Assembly: GCF_002104995.1 (NCBI RefSeq)
Contig: NW_024468295.1
Location: forward strand, 1 to 60,745
Source: Linderina pennispora
Taxonomy: Eukaryota; Kickxellomycota; Kickxellomycetes; Kickxellales; Kickxellaceae
Length of the DNA: 60,745 bases
Reading direction: 5' to 3'
Of the stretch, positions 21,125 through 32,624 are shown one piece after another. Every line of letters starts with the position of its first letter. Within the stretch, counting starts at the first letter, position 1. A program made the position numbers and the translations under genes. The notes beneath the pieces are model-generated. The model did no database searches, was not told the DNA's origin, and saw only the letters and a list, made by a program, of their open reading frames with translations.

Positions 21125-21470
21125 GAGTTGCGTACTGTAGATCTAGAGCACACGGTGGGTAGTGTAGGGCAAGAGGAAAAGGAAATAAGAAACGAGTAAC
21201 GAAAGATACCTTATGTAGATATGCGCGTAATTTTCGTTTATAGTCGGAACAGATATGCGAATAGTAATGTATCGGTCCAAGAATATGCTAGCAGAGTGAG
21301 CAAGGTATCAATAGAAAGTGGTAAAGTCAAGTATTATATTGATGTAAAGAAAGCTAAAAGAAATAGGAAGGGAGAGGCGAGTGTAAAGGTTTTTATACAA
21401 TCGCTCAGGTGGCACAGCCAAAAATAAAAGAAAATACAACGGGATGAAAAACTATGTAGTTCACAGTAAT
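21125..21470 (-). repeat. Dispersed repeat, inverted partner of 17607-17973
   Basis: Reverse complement of 17607-17973, with divergence mostly by substitutions and short deletions. Its 3' boundary (near 21470) falls inside the reading frame of a seven-transmembrane relic, immediately after the fragment IYTMDLIFIQQGP...FYGPIAALV, so it appears inserted there. Confidence 0.75.
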
Positions 21471-21975
21471 CGGATCTTGAGAATCTAAAAATGAAGACAG
21501 CGAAAGAGCTGCATACCAATGCAGCAATGGGACCATAGAATGGCCAGCCACTAATTGGTCCCTGCTGGATAAAAATGAGATCCATAGTATATATGCGCAC
21601 GAAACGTGAAATTATATATCCAAATATTCATACTGTATAGAAATATAGATCGAAAAGCTTACATATCTGCCGACCACCAACAATTCATATATTCCCATTA
21701 ATGTGAAGGTCTCCAATAAACCACAGGACGGCACCGATGTATAATGCGGTTATAAGCTGGAGGCTTTTTGCACAAACCAGATGGTATGCTTTATGGCACC
21801 AAGATCAAGCAATAGGCATACCTGTAATAAACAGGAGGGTACTGCATATAGATATCATTATATTCTCGCCTTTGCCAAATGGGTCAAGCTTATGCCCATA
21901 ACGCTCCATTGCTGCAGCTATCCTGCAAGCATCAGTGACCGCCGGATAAGCTTCTCTTTGTTGTAGCTAAGGCGG
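21471..21975 (-). pseudogene. Seven-transmembrane receptor-like relic (N-terminal half)
   Basis: Minus-strand translation from ~21975 gives AYPAVTDACRIAAAMERYG, HKLDPFGKGENIM, a hydrophobic first segment, then in other frames WFIGDLHINGN and MRIYTMDLIFIQQG. These match in order the N-terminal motifs of the 19365-20553 gene. Several stops and frameshifts interrupt it, and the C-terminal half is replaced by the dispersed repeat ending at 21470. Confidence 0.75.
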
Positions 21976-22178
21976 AGGTATAAATGTGAAGAAAATGGAG
22001 CGAATAAACGAATAAACGAGAGCAGAATGGTTGCAAAGATGACAAGAACCAGCTTTAAATTCCTGAGAAAACTACACAACTACAGCAAATTTTTGGTTCA
22101 TTGGCGCTATGTGCCGTTTGATAGGCCCGGTTCTAAAATTTCTGGATAAGCGAAGGACACGAGTGATGACTTTGCCAA

Positions 22179-22756
22179 TCACTGCCTTTGGATATGTCTT
22201 TGTAAGGCCAGTTCGGATAAATCGTGCTCCAAGATAATATGCGGAGGCTCGCCAAAGATCGGCCTCAAGTGTGCAATGTACACTGGAACTTTGCTGCTGT
22301 TGTTAACAGAAATACAGAAGCTGGTTTGCGACCTGAAAGATTTGAGTGACAATCGATCAGCAGACCGAAGATACACCAGACGCATAACAATTAGTTGTGC
22401 TAGCATTAGTATGCATATTTCCTCCTTAGTTAGGAGAGACACCACCAAATCTTTCCCAAAAACCTCCATCTTTGCTGGTCATACTACTTGCTGATTAAAT
22501 TATTGCAGGCATTGTGTATACCTTCGAGGTAAATGAAACCTGTCAATTTTTGTAACCACAGAATAAAATAAGCAGCTGAAGACAAACGACCTTGTATAAA
22601 TGCCTTGTCTTTATCATATGCTAGATGGCCGTTTGTTTCCAATAAGATTTTGCTGATATATTTCATGGCACGTATACCAAGTGTACAGCAGAAATTAAAT
22701 AGCAGATTGACCGCTATCTGCTTTGTCAGCCTGTTTAGATACATTTTGTAGGACAC
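22179..22756 (-). other. Two adjacent unrecognised ORFs (90 and 96 codons), possibly one broken gene
   Basis: ORFs at 22484-22756 and 22179-22469 lie in tandem on the minus strand, separated by 14 bp. The first contains AMKYISKILLETNGHLAYDKD, the second hydrophobic LLTKEEICILMLAQLIVMRLV and PVYIAHLRPIFGEPP. They could be pieces of one decayed gene. No family is recognised. Confidence 0.2.
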
Positions 22757-22829
22757 AATAGATCTATATACTTGATTCTATGCCATTGCTCAAAGCTGAT
22801 CCACCACAATAATACTGGTTAAAGTACAG

Positions 22830-23800
22830 TATCAGACAGATAACAGCGCGTTTAACTCTGTATATTGACATGGAAATTATCTAGCCCTCATAGAAATACT
22901 TGATACAAATGTGTCATTGTATGTTGGATCACAGTTGTGCATTTGCATCTACTTGAACACCCAAGTAATAATATCTTCAGTGCAGCTCAGTTCAATACCG
23001 ATACAGATCGGGTCAGAGCGGACAGAAATTTTCGGTACTTGCTAGACGATGGTAGCAGAGCTGAAGACTGCACATCGCTATGTCGAAAGCAGTTACATAG
23101 TAGCGTATCCTGCTGTTCTTGTATATTTTAATTTTGTACTTTCCAACACGAGTGTTTCGGATCAGTGATCTGTGCTGATTGTCAATATGCCCGAGTGGTT
23201 AAGGGGAGTGACTAGAAATCACTTGGGCTCTGCCCGCACAGGTTCAAATCCTGTTGTTGACGATTCCTTTTGCATCGTGCTCCCATTTTTATTCCGTTCG
23301 CTGCTTGTGTGTTCCTGGGAAACCGACTATACTATCTCTTTTGTGGCATTATTCTAACACAAAAATGCGTGGGTACTCGTGGCGATGGCCACTGGCACCA
23401 ATAAATTCCCACTTTTAGATATACTTTTTTCTTGACAAAAGCTCAAGGCTGTCTTACTGCTTTTATCATTGCCTTTACTCTGCACTCAGCATCGCATTCA
23501 TGGATATTGTACACCCCACAACTATTACTAGGGCAACCGCAGCTGACGCCCTGACAGACTCATAAAATGATACCGCCAGTGTCAGTGGGTATGTTGGCAC
23601 TGTCATCATTTGCGTGCTGCATAGAGATGCACTTTCATATCTAGTTGCTGCTCTGGTAAACCACGTGTATTGTCCTATCTGGGTCACAAATCCACCGCTA
23701 GTGTCCACTGGATTTGTAGGAGGATTGATGTGGGGTTGTGGAGTTAAAGGTGCTAGCGGCCTCATCCTGGTTGATGTCATGGACAGCCTGTGTAAGCTCT
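22830..23800 (+). repeat. Segmental duplication copy A (GC-richer, less mutated), includes tRNA-Ser
   Basis: Collinear with 40322-41690 once two hairpin repeats inserted in copy B (40030-40321 at its left edge and 40572-40968) are set aside. Shared landmarks include TTTAACTCTGTATATTGACATGG, the tRNA-Ser(AGA) gene and GTACACCCCACAACTATTACTA. Copy A keeps the empty insertion site GCTATGTCGAAAGC (near 23080). 23475-23800 is open in two frames, but no protein family is recognised. Confidence 0.88.
23181..23262 (+). tRNA. tRNA-Ser (AGA)
   Basis: 82 nt with long variable arm: acceptor GTCAATA/TGTTGAC, anticodon loop CTAGAAA (AGA), variable arm TGGGCTCTGCCCG, T-loop GGTTCAAATCC. A copy with the same tRNA sequence lies at 41070-41151. 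Confidence 0.95.
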
Positions 23801-24229
23801 ATGCTATCTGACTAATGGTGAGTGGAGTCCATACTCAGCTATGTGTAGCTACGTTCTGGGTGTGTTTTATTGAGTGCATGTTTGTCCACCACAAGCCGAC
23901 TAGCGACTATGCTTTATAATTTCCTGTAGCGACAGCTATCTTACTCTAACTTGCACTCTGTCTATCTGGCCCGTTTGCAAATGCCCAATGCACGATATAC
24001 TTTGGTGGCTCTTTTCACATTTATTGTTATAGCACGAGGTTCAGCTAGGGGTTTGCTGGTGTCACTTGGCCACTCCAGGTGTTGGTTGCAGTTATCTATT
24101 CCAGGTTCGCTGCACTGCAGTATACCTTCATGGAGCAAGGCAAGGTTTAGTTCTCCAATGTGTTCTATTTGCATTTCTGGCATGGACACCAGCCACGCTT
24201 GCCACCATTTCACTGTATATGGCTAATTT
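23801..24229. other. Accessory DNA without a recognisable gene
   Basis: Short overlapping ORFs on both strands (up to ~90 codons at 23951-24226) without family motifs. Possibly decayed coding DNA. Confidence 0.3.
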
Positions 24230-24640
24230 TTAGGATTCAACTTCCTACTAGTTGCCAGTGGCTCTATTTTCAGCAGCGGCCAAATGGTTGTCATCCTCAT
24301 ATACTTGGCTTATCTGTTTGTACTTCACCATGATGGGTACCTGAGTGAGTGGATAGAGACTGATGGTATATAATGAACTAGAAGAGGAATATAATGCCTA
24401 AACCACCCCAGTTCCTGGTCGATACTATACTTATGAGTGCCCTAATAATGAGCCACAACCACAGAGGATCCCAGCAGATTGAACCTATTACTGAACGGGG
24501 CAGCAGCCACAGCACAGAATTCAAGGCATGAATCCTCAGTTTATGAAGGTAGAACTATCTCTTGGCTTGAATATCCAGTCTGACTCCACACGCAGTGCAA
24601 AGCAGCTCTCTACACAGCTAAAATATGGTCAATAAGCTTT
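24230..24640 (+). pseudogene. Seven-transmembrane receptor-like relic (C-terminal end)
   Basis: VVILIYLAYLFVLHHDGYLSEW (around 24290-24350) matches the end of TM7 and the HHEYLRMW / HREEYLRKW motif of the family. Further on, LNIQSDSTRSAKQLSTQ (near 24565) corresponds to LNIQSDLPSRC in the tail of the 45064-46164 paralog. Stops and shifts interrupt it. Confidence 0.65.
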
Positions 24641-25504
24641 TCGGCCAGGTTCCATTCATTAATAAACTCAGGCATGATTCGGATCCCCATCATATCATCT
24701 TAGCTTTCTCTCAACCTTAAACAGCGAAGGGGAATGCGAACACCTCATGGGGACCTGGTACAACAAGGGAGGGAAATCTATGCAAGGCAGGCATCGTGGC
24801 AATCTTTTTGTTTATTTGCATTACACAATGCCAAAAATAGTACTAAGAATACCTGCTTCAGAGAAGGACTATATGAGGTAGCATGCTACCTAGAACCGCC
24901 AATGACCAGTTTGACCAGATACAACCAATACGCAGCTTTAGCAAACATATGCTTCTCTCAGTGCTGTAGCCAACTTTCTGCCAGACCCAAACACCTCCAA
25001 ATAAAAAGATAGTATTTGTTTTGTAAATCCGCGCATGCGCCTGTACCCAAGCTGTCCCTGAAACTAGTTGGTTTGCCTCTGATTCCTTTTGACGGAATAG
25101 CAGTAGCAAATTGTGAATCCCTTAGCCCGTTGCTGTGCATTTGCATTCACATTCACTATTGCATACTTCTCGGGTTTAAGAACGTTGTCAATGATATATA
25201 ATAAGTTTAGACTTGGAACGGCTCCCCTTTGATTTGGAATCTATGCTCATCTCCACCGTCAGCAACTTGCACTACTGCTATCTCTCATTGCTATACTTTT
25301 TGTTTGCTTATTATTCATACGTTAACCCACCATTCATCTCTACATCCCTACAAAGTAGCCACAGCATAGACTAAACAGGCTTACTAATGCTTCAGATAAG
25401 GAGTACTTCAGACGAAGAGAAAGTTCAGGTATGTTAGACTTCAGTACCAGTACCAACGGTTAGGATATCTCTAAGCACTAAGTCACTATATAAGCTCTTG
25501 GAGT
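24641..25504. other. Accessory intergenic DNA
   Basis: Only short ORFs without recognised motifs. The 3' part (25220-25500) is the presumed upstream region of the next receptor-like pseudogene. No RNA gene is seen. Confidence 0.35.
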
Positions 25505-26390
25505 AGATTGCTGCTGCGCTAGGATACAAGCTTGACCCTGTTGGACCAGTCGATCACTGTCCATTATCATTACTGTAGCATCGATGTATGGAGCAACCTT
25601 ATTTGTCCTACTATATGCCTGGTGGAACCGCAACTATCCCCCAATCCGCCGGAAGAACCTGCTGGCAACAACAGCTATGTACATAACTGCGGCGCTGTGG
25701 CTTATTGGTGACATTGTTACAAATGGGCATGTGCATTTGGTAGGACCATTCAAGTACTGCATAATCTGGTCTGCCTGGTTCCGGATGCTTTTCTGCTATG
25801 TCAATGGCTGCTTTGTGATGATTCGCCTTCTATGCTCTCTATCGAGTATTTGTTCAGAGCAGACCTAGCCATGTGGTATGAGCTACTGGGCACCACTGAT
25901 CGTATTGGCTGTCCCTATTCTGGCATTTTGCATCACATCCACTGCCCTTGACAAGATGAAAATTGCATACTATATCCAAAGCGTCGAGCTGTGTAATTAC
26001 ACAGATCCATTCCGTTACACATTTATGGCCCTGATGTGGCTCATTTGGCTCACCAACCTTACTCTGATGATCCTCATTCGCAAAATCCAGCCTAGCTTCC
26101 GAGAGCACCATGAGTCATTTATTATATCTGGCGCTGCCATTGTGAACCTTGTGATAACCACTGTGGTGAATGTCACAAATCCTACATTCGCACTGGATCT
26201 CAAATTGCGATCAATTAACACAATATTTGATTGCATCGGTAGCATTTTGGCTCCATGGATTATTATTATTTTCCCCTGTTACCAGTGTTTCTTCCACCAC
26301 CACGAATACCTCCGCATGTGGCTGGATAAGCTGAGGGCTGATGGACTGGCTAAGCAGTACGAAATTAGCACAGAGACTTCGGTTTGGTAA
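25505..26390 (+). pseudogene. Seven-transmembrane receptor-like pseudogene (nearly full length)
   Basis: IAAALGYKLDPVGP at ~25507 matches the family N-terminus. One frame then runs MYGATLFVLLYAWWNRNYPPIRRKNLL...IGDIVTNGHVHLVGP (25584-25868) and another covers TM4-TM7 from 25878, ending HHHEYLRMWLDKLRADGLAKQYE at 26390. At least two frameshifts or stops (around 25570 and 25860) break it. Order and spacing of motifs equal those of the 19365-20553 and 45064-46164 members, so this is a decayed paralog. Assembly errors are possible but two independent breaks make decay more likely. Confidence 0.8.
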
Positions 26391-26899
26391 CCTGTCGCAC
26401 ATCGTATTCAAGACTAGGGCTCGGACAAGGAACACATTACAAGACCTCAGTCCAGAAGATAATACTGAGTTTATGTTTCACAATTCAACATTGAATATTA
26501 GGCTTTGAAATACAAATGAACATGGGACATGTATAATGACACAGATATGTGGCACTGGTAGAATCTGTTAATCAGGTAGCGAATCTAAAGATCAGACATC
26601 CATACAACTAATAGTTAGGTATATTGTAACAGCACTATTGGCACATTATATCACCATTACATCACCAATAGTAAGAGGGTGGAGTGAGCTCAAATATACT
26701 GTGCCAGATGATGAGGGACTGATCTCCATTACAATAGACAGATCCCACACACACAGTATGGTCCTGCATATATATATAGCCTATCTAATTTGAAAATAAC
26801 CAGGATTGTGCGAATTCTGTAGCACTTGGTTTCCACTCAGAAAAATAACCAACACAGCAGGAGGAGCTGCCACTATGCTTTTTGGGCCAGCAGTACTTA
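26391..26899. other. AT-rich intergenic DNA
   Basis: No ORF, RNA gene or repeat recognised. Confidence 0.4.
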
Positions 26900-27140
26900 C
26901 CATTTTGTTTAGTGTGGGGGGTTATAAATGGTGATATTTAATACCGAAGAAAAGGAGAGAAAAGAGAATAAATAGGTTTTATGGATGTATCTTCAATGCC
27001 GCCATTTGTGCAATTCATCAGAGGTCCTGATGTTACCTTCGTTGTGCAGGCCTGTAGCAGAGCTCTTGCTGGTACCTGGCTTGCCGTCACCTGGCTTGGC
27101 GGACATTTCGACGTCAGGGACAGCCGCAGCGGGGGAGCAA
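26900..27140 (-). repeat. Dispersed relic related to 42340-42730, with short ORF remnant
   Basis: Minus-strand translation of 27000-27135 reads CSPAAAVPDVEMSAKPGDG, then KPGTSKSSATGLHNEGN and ends DELHKWRH. The related minus-strand ORF at 42595-42780 reads CCTPTAAASDVDTSVELGD and SKPATNK. The two copies align through the GTCGACGTCAG/TTCGACGTCAG block. It probably stems from a transposable element or a small gene family; the function is unknown. Confidence 0.5.
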
Positions 27141-27310
27141 CGACTATGATATGAATTAATTCAAGTCGCTAAGCAGGACACTTGGTATTTCTTAGCGATA
27201 TAGAGAGAAAGCAGAGAAGTTGCGCATCAGGTTGAGTCGTGTATTGATGTCCTTATGTTGATGTATATTTTGTTTTTCAGAGAATTCCAGAATTCGCTTA
27301 AAGGGCTTTG

Positions 27311-27381
27311 GCTGTTGTAGTATAGTGGCAGTACATCACGTTGTGGCCGTGTCGACCCTGGTTCGATTCCAGGCAACAGCA
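27311..27381 (+). tRNA. tRNA-His (GTG)
   Basis: Acceptor GCTGTTG/CAACAGC, D-arm TAGTATAGTGGCAGTA, anticodon loop TTGTGGC (GTG), T-loop GGTTCGATTCC. The base before it (27310) is G, compatible with the extra G-1 of tRNA-His, although in eukaryotes it is normally added after transcription. Confidence 0.93.
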
Positions 27382-28142
27382 CATTTTTGCTTTTTGTCGC
27401 CAAAGTGATTTGCTATGGAACATGTTCAAAGAGCGGCCATTTTGTTTTTTTGCTGCTACACCTTCATTTCTGGCTTTTTATAAAATGCTTTTGGATATAT
27501 ACTATTTAATTATGTCTGAGATGCTATTTGACCAGTTCTGTTATTAGCACTGTGAGTATTGAACCTGGCCTAACAATCTTATCTAAAGAATCATCTTCAT
27601 ATATACTAACCAGTAGCAACTACTAGTATATTTTATAGATTTCATTGCCCTTCTGCTTCAGTATTTGATCAAGAGGGCTATTGTGGTATATTTTAATAAA
27701 GACTGCTTTATAGAGAAAAGCATAGATAATAAGTGCTTGTAATTTGCTACTAATAATATCCTTTATCCTAATATATAATAGATATTAATCATTGCTTAGA
27801 TCATTATTGATATAATCTGATTATTCCAAGCACTCTTACTCTTATAATAATAGGTAGTTTTCTGAACACCTACTAGCATCCTTAATAATATCAGTAGGTT
27901 GATATTTTAAACCTTTAAATGGCCACTAATGATAAATTTTATATAAGGGGATAGCAAAGTACCTAATTATTAGTCACCAGTGGAATTAGGTTAGTGCATA
28001 GATATTTGTGATAGGATGCATGGCTATTGCCCATATAAGTAGTGGATATATCAGTATCCTACTCGATGGCTGCAGGCACAAATGGGGCAGATCATGTCTA
28101 ATTCATCATCAGTTTTATTTTCCGATTTTCAGAATATGGATT
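27382..28142. other. Strongly AT-rich decayed DNA
   Basis: From ~27560 to 28060 the sequence is dominated by A and T with few C or G and no coding potential, similar in texture to 41690-42420. It looks like repeat DNA degraded by C-to-T mutation. No intact feature. Confidence 0.5.
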
Positions 28143-28215
28143 GGTTCCATAGTGTAGCTGGTTATCACTGCGGATTCTGATTCCGCCAACCCGAGTTCGA
28201 ATCTCGGTGGAACCT
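28143..28215 (+). tRNA. tRNA-Gln (CTG)
   Basis: Acceptor GGTTCCA/TGGAACC, D-arm TAGTGTAGCTGGTTATCA, anticodon loop TTCTGAT (CTG), T-loop AGTTCGAATCT. No intron. Confidence 0.95.
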
Positions 28216-28569
28216 TCCTTTTACTTTTGCTTTCTTTTTGATCTCGCTAGCAACGGAGCTGAATCCATCTACTATGCGGTATGCGTGCGTATTGGTTGCA
28301 TATCAGCATCCTCTCGTTTTGTTCGGTCTTCCCTAACCCGTGAAAGCTGTACAGCTCCAGGATTAGGTGCTAATGGGCTTTCGCAATATATTGTTCAGGA
28401 CTAGAGCCACGCATCGGCCACTCCCTGTGGCTTGTGTGGAAACCCCTTGGCACTTACGAGCAAGCTGTGGGAGAAGTATATATGTGTTTTCACTTAAATG
28501 TCGTTGTATTATTTCTAAATACATAAGAATATCAACCAAACATCACTGCACTCATACAGACGGGCCATC
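28216..28569. other. Intergenic DNA after tRNA-Gln
   Basis: TTTT terminator-like tracts follow the tRNA directly (28217-28240). No other feature supported. Confidence 0.4.
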
Positions 28570-29211
28570 GACTATGACGAAAGCGCTGCAGCGAGGTGTA
28601 ACGCTTTCACATACAGACCACCAGAGCCACCCAAGAACAGCACTGATGGCTGGCAGTCGTCGGCCAGCAGCACTCGCGAGGCAGGACCAGCGTGCAGCGG
28701 CACAAGCAATGGCTATGAAGGGTAGGTTAGGAATAGCCACACCAGTTGCCAAATCACAAGAGCAGATGAAGGGTCGCCACCCTATCGAACAAGAGAGCGT
28801 TCTGGTGGCAGGCAAAGTCAAGGCACCCCTTCCAAATGAGCTCAAAGGAGAAATGATTCTCACCAGTAAACTGAGCACCATCGAATCATGCCAAGACAAC
28901 CGGACAGGCAAGGGAGTGCATGAGCAGAAACCATGTGCTTGTCTACGATGCGATAATTAGGCATTTGATGGAGATTCATCACAAAGGAGTTTCAGATCTA
29001 AGCTGACTTCCAGAACGAGTATAGGCTGAACCTCACAGAGCTATGTGCAGCAAAGCATCGACAGTTCCGAGTTCATTAAAAGGGATGCCGAGCTCCAATG
29101 CACCTTGTCGAAGCGTTGGCAAGAGCTCTCCAATGAAAAAATGGAGAACAACATGTACTTCTTAAAGTTTGCAACTATAATTGATCGTCTTTCAGGAAGT
29201 GATGATTCTTA
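28570..29211 (+). pseudogene. Unrecognised decayed ORF (possible former gene)
   Basis: One frame is open to 28960 with basic, glutamine-rich sequence (RQDQRAAAQAMAMKGRLG). After a stop, another frame gives a helical segment (IKRDAELQCTLSKRWQELS, then NMYFLKFATIIDRLSGSDDS) ending at 29211. The two parts could be head and tail of one small coiled-coil protein broken by mutation. No family is recognised. Confidence 0.3.
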
Positions 29212-29698
29212 ATGAATAGACAAACAGAACATTTACTGAATGTAAGGGACTACATATGAGATAATACAATATGGGTAAGAGATTTATAAGTATAGTCCAA
29301 TCAAGGATAGTTAATATAAACAATACCAAATTTTCTTTATCTTTACCTTCATTACCATATATTTTACCTTTATATAAGGTTTTATAATCCAAAACGTATC
29401 TGACTATCTGCTAGAACCATTTTAACTTGTTAAAAAAAAACTCCTAAGCTTCAATATGAGTTTGGGTGGCTTACTCTATAAACTCCTTTTGATCTTATGC
29501 AGCATCTGACCTCATTGGTGAAACTAGGGTGACAAGCTGGTATTACAGTAGTCATAGGTCTCCACTAGATATCTCTATTGGTTCAATGCAAGAGCTGCTC
29601 TCATTGTCGGTCGGCCTGATAACTTCCATGGCGTCATCATGGTGGTCATCACCGGCTGCGCAACACTCTTAGGATATTCATTCATGAGCACCTATTGA
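29212..29698. other. AT-rich DNA upstream of the Fanzor relic
   Basis: 29212-29450 is very AT-rich; 29500-29698 has mixed composition with no recognised ORF. It may contain the missing N-terminal part of the following pseudogene or its element's left end, but no terminal repeat is visible. Confidence 0.35.
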
Positions 29699-31683
29699 AT
29701 GAGGCCATATAGCTCTTCTAGCGGTCATGCAATATTTATACACCTGCACAGAAGCTCTGCCAGGCAGTTGCCTCTAGGCACCCTGATCTCAGTGTGCTCA
29801 CCCCACCGATGCTTGCAATCTACAACAAAGCTGGCACCAGTCCTTAATGCCTATGATGCCAAGTACAGATTAGCCAAAGACAGCAGATACTACGATGCCA
29901 AGGTAAATCCACTTAAGCATCTTCATGCATACATTCACCTATGCCAGCTTATCGAGAATGAGCAGCTTGGCAAGTCTCCTCCCCAATGCTTGCCTCTGCG
30001 GACATCATAGATCCCAGGCCATGTGCGCTTAAACAAGCAAATAATCAAGCAGGTGTTTATTTCGAAAACACGCGAGCACGCTACAGAGATCAACGCAGCA
30101 AAGAGGGCAGCAACAGAGGCAAGGAAAGCAGCAGAAAAGGGCGAAAAATTGGCCAAGAAGGCTGCACGCGAAGCAGCGAAGATGCCATCGGATGCAACAG
30201 AGGCCACTGCAGCAACTGCGGCAGTAGCGGCTGATTCACTTGCTGGTGTATCAGCGGCAGCAGCAGACACTGTTGCAGCACTTAACAATGCATATGCACC
30301 AGCACCCCCAGTCTGTGCACACGACCCGGTCCAAGGGATCACACAATCTGTGTGGGATGTGTGGGGCCGGGTTGCAGATCTAACATCAAAGCCATTTAAG
30401 GCGCATGGTGATAGAAAATTCCACGGAATGGCAACAACAGATGGTTGTAACGATATGCATTTTGTTGCAAGACAAGATATCCAAGGCTGATGGTGCAGTA
30501 GATGCTGATGGTGCAGGAGGCGATGCTGTGGGAGGCAATGCTACAGGCGATGTTGCAGGAGGTGGTGCTGTGGGAGGCAATGCTATAGCTGACTGTCGCT
30601 ATATCCACCAAACCCCACAGCCAGAGCTGCAGAATCTGAAAGGCCGCTGTGTATTCATCGATCCAGGTCGGGGCAATTCACTGTATATGATGCACGAAAA
30701 TAGCAGCAATGGGAAAGAGGGTGAAAAGATGCTCTACCGCTACACACGACAGCAGCGCAATAAGGAGCTCAAGCTGCGCCACTATGACAGGATTCGTCGG
30801 GGTACAAAGGATCAAGTCCCAGAAGATGCTGTCCGCAGAGCAGAGGCAGAGCTTTCCAAGCACTGCTGCCAGACCCTTAGCCCAGCAAAATTCCGTGCCT
30901 ACGTTGCTGCCCGTGCATCTGTGCGGTGTGTCCTAGCACCGTTTTATGCCAACACGATGACAGCGCGAAGGTTACCAGAGCAGCAGCCCACTAAGTCAAA
31001 CAAGCAGCACCAAAGGCGCTGGAAGGCCCATCCAGGTGTCAGTACCAGTCCCAAGGTGTACCCGCTTCACCGCAAGCTGCGCCTTGATTCATTCATGAAC
31101 CAGGCCCGTGCAGACCACAGGCTTGCCGCAAAACTCCGGAGCAAGTTCGGTCCAGATCCAGTGCTGATCATGGGCAATTGGAGTGCGCCGATGGCCCGAC
31201 ACCATGCGCCGATTCGTGGCAAGGGATGGCGCGACAAGTTCAAGCACCATGGCTTTGAAGTCTATCTGATCGACGAATTCCGGACATCGTCGATGTGCCC
31301 GTTCTGCCTGCGAAAAGTCGCTGCAGACATTCCGGCATGTTCCCAACCCGCGGCCCTACCAGAGATCGAAGAACCCAACTGTGAAGTGCCATGACCTTCT
31401 CCGCTGTACAAGCGAGTCATGTAAGCAGGCCATGGCACAATACAGGTGAGCCTATTCGTCTCGGCTCTTGAACCGCGATCTCGCAGCAATTCTAAACTTC
31501 AGACTCGTTTTCCAGTCACTCTGTGATTCAGGCAGTATTCCTGAACGGTTCCATCGCTTTACGGCCACCAAGGTTGGAGATGTCCATGATCGACATTGCA
31601 CCAACAGCCATCCGACATGTTCAAATGACCGGTTCGCCGTGATGCTCTTATCGACGTGTCAACCCATGCTGGCTAGCAGCTGA
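29699..31683 (+). pseudogene. Fanzor-family (OMEGA) RNA-guided nuclease pseudogene
   Basis: Eukaryotic TnpB relative. In order: KHLHAYIHLCQLIENEQLG (~29910); LPLRTS; an alanine/lysine-rich insert (~30090-30290); FKAHGDRKFHGMATTDG; RuvC-I CVFIDPGRGNSLYMMHE (Asp, ~30660); PLHRKLRLDSFMNQARADHR; GNWSAPMARHHAPIRG; RuvC-II VYLIDEFRTSSMCPFC (Glu, ~31270), which also begins the zinc ribbon; HVPNPRPYQRS, then LLRCTSESC; RuvC-III RLLNRDLAAILNFR (Asp, ~31480). All three acidic positions survive. The frame is broken by TAG at 30007 and TGA at 31447, and by shifts near 30445 and 31315. The TGA could derive from CGA by C-to-T change. Fanzors are carried by transposons; none with clear ends is seen here. 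A guide RNA would be expected near the 3' end. Confidence 0.88.
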
Positions 31684-31912
31684 GCTCGCATCGCGAGCAG
31701 AGTATTTCTAGTATTCTCAATTATATCTTTAATCAACCGCTGTTTTATTTTTGAAATGCCAAGTAACGATGAATTTGATGTTTTTGCAAGTAATCGTGCT
31801 CATTTGAAGAGTACACAATTTTAAATGTTCAGCTGGAGCAAAATGACGATACAAAAAAAAAAAAAAGGTAAAATGTGCGAGGATCGATTAAAATACAGCT
31901 GAAGCAAAAAGT

Positions 31913-31994
31913 CGACGCCTGCAGGATTCGAACCTGCGCGTAGAAACTACAATGCCTTAGCAGGGCATCGCCTTAACCACTCGGCCAAAGCGTC
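31913..31994 (-). tRNA. tRNA-Ser (GCT), left palindrome arm
   Basis: 82 nt: acceptor GACGCTT/AGGCGTC, anticodon loop CTGCTAA (GCT), long variable arm TTGTAGTTTCTACGC, T-loop GGTTCGAATCC, on the minus strand. Confidence 0.95.
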
Positions 31995-32542
31995 AAAAAC
32001 CGGCGCTTAACTCAGCTAATCCGATTTATACTCTGAAATTTTTCGTATTAATGCTGAGTACTTTCTCCCGGTAAACATATGGAGCTAGCCAGGCAAAACA
32101 TATAAACCTGACCTGGACTTGGGTGATAGCTCAGGTACTACGGTTGCGATGGGCTCCCAGGCTTTAGCAAATGAATCTTCATGGCTGTGTGGACAATTCT
32201 GCGCCAGTTCCCAACTGGTCTCACTATAAACATCATTTCATGTGAACTACCTTTTCATCTTAGAAGTGAATAATAATTCGATTCGCAGTTCAGTTATTGC
32301 TACTAAGAAATATAGGTACCAGTTGGGAACTGGCGCAGAATTGTCCACACAGCCATGAAGATTCATTTGCTAAAGCCTGGGAGCCCATCGCAACCGTAGT
32401 ACCTGAGCTATCACCCAAGTCCAGGTCAGGTTTATATGTTTTGCCTGGCTAGCTCCATATGTTTACCGGGAGAAAGTACTCAGCATTAATACGAAAAATT
32501 TCAGAGTATAAATCGGATTAGCTGAGTTAAGCGCCGGTTTTT

Positions 32543-32624
32543 GACGCTTTGGCCGAGTGGTTAAGGCGATGCCCTGCTAAGGCATTGTAGTTTCTACGCG
32601 CAGGTTCGAATCCTGCAGGCGTCG
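32543..32624 (+). tRNA. tRNA-Ser (GCT), right palindrome arm
   Basis: Identical in sequence to the gene at 31913-31994 and transcribed in the opposite direction. Followed by CTTTTGCTTC and a TTTTTTCCCCTTTT tract that may terminate Pol III. Confidence 0.95.

Noticed and set aside
23172-23357. 61-codon ORF spanning tRNA-Ser
   Set aside because: Overlaps the tRNA gene and is repeated with it at 41061; no protein signal.
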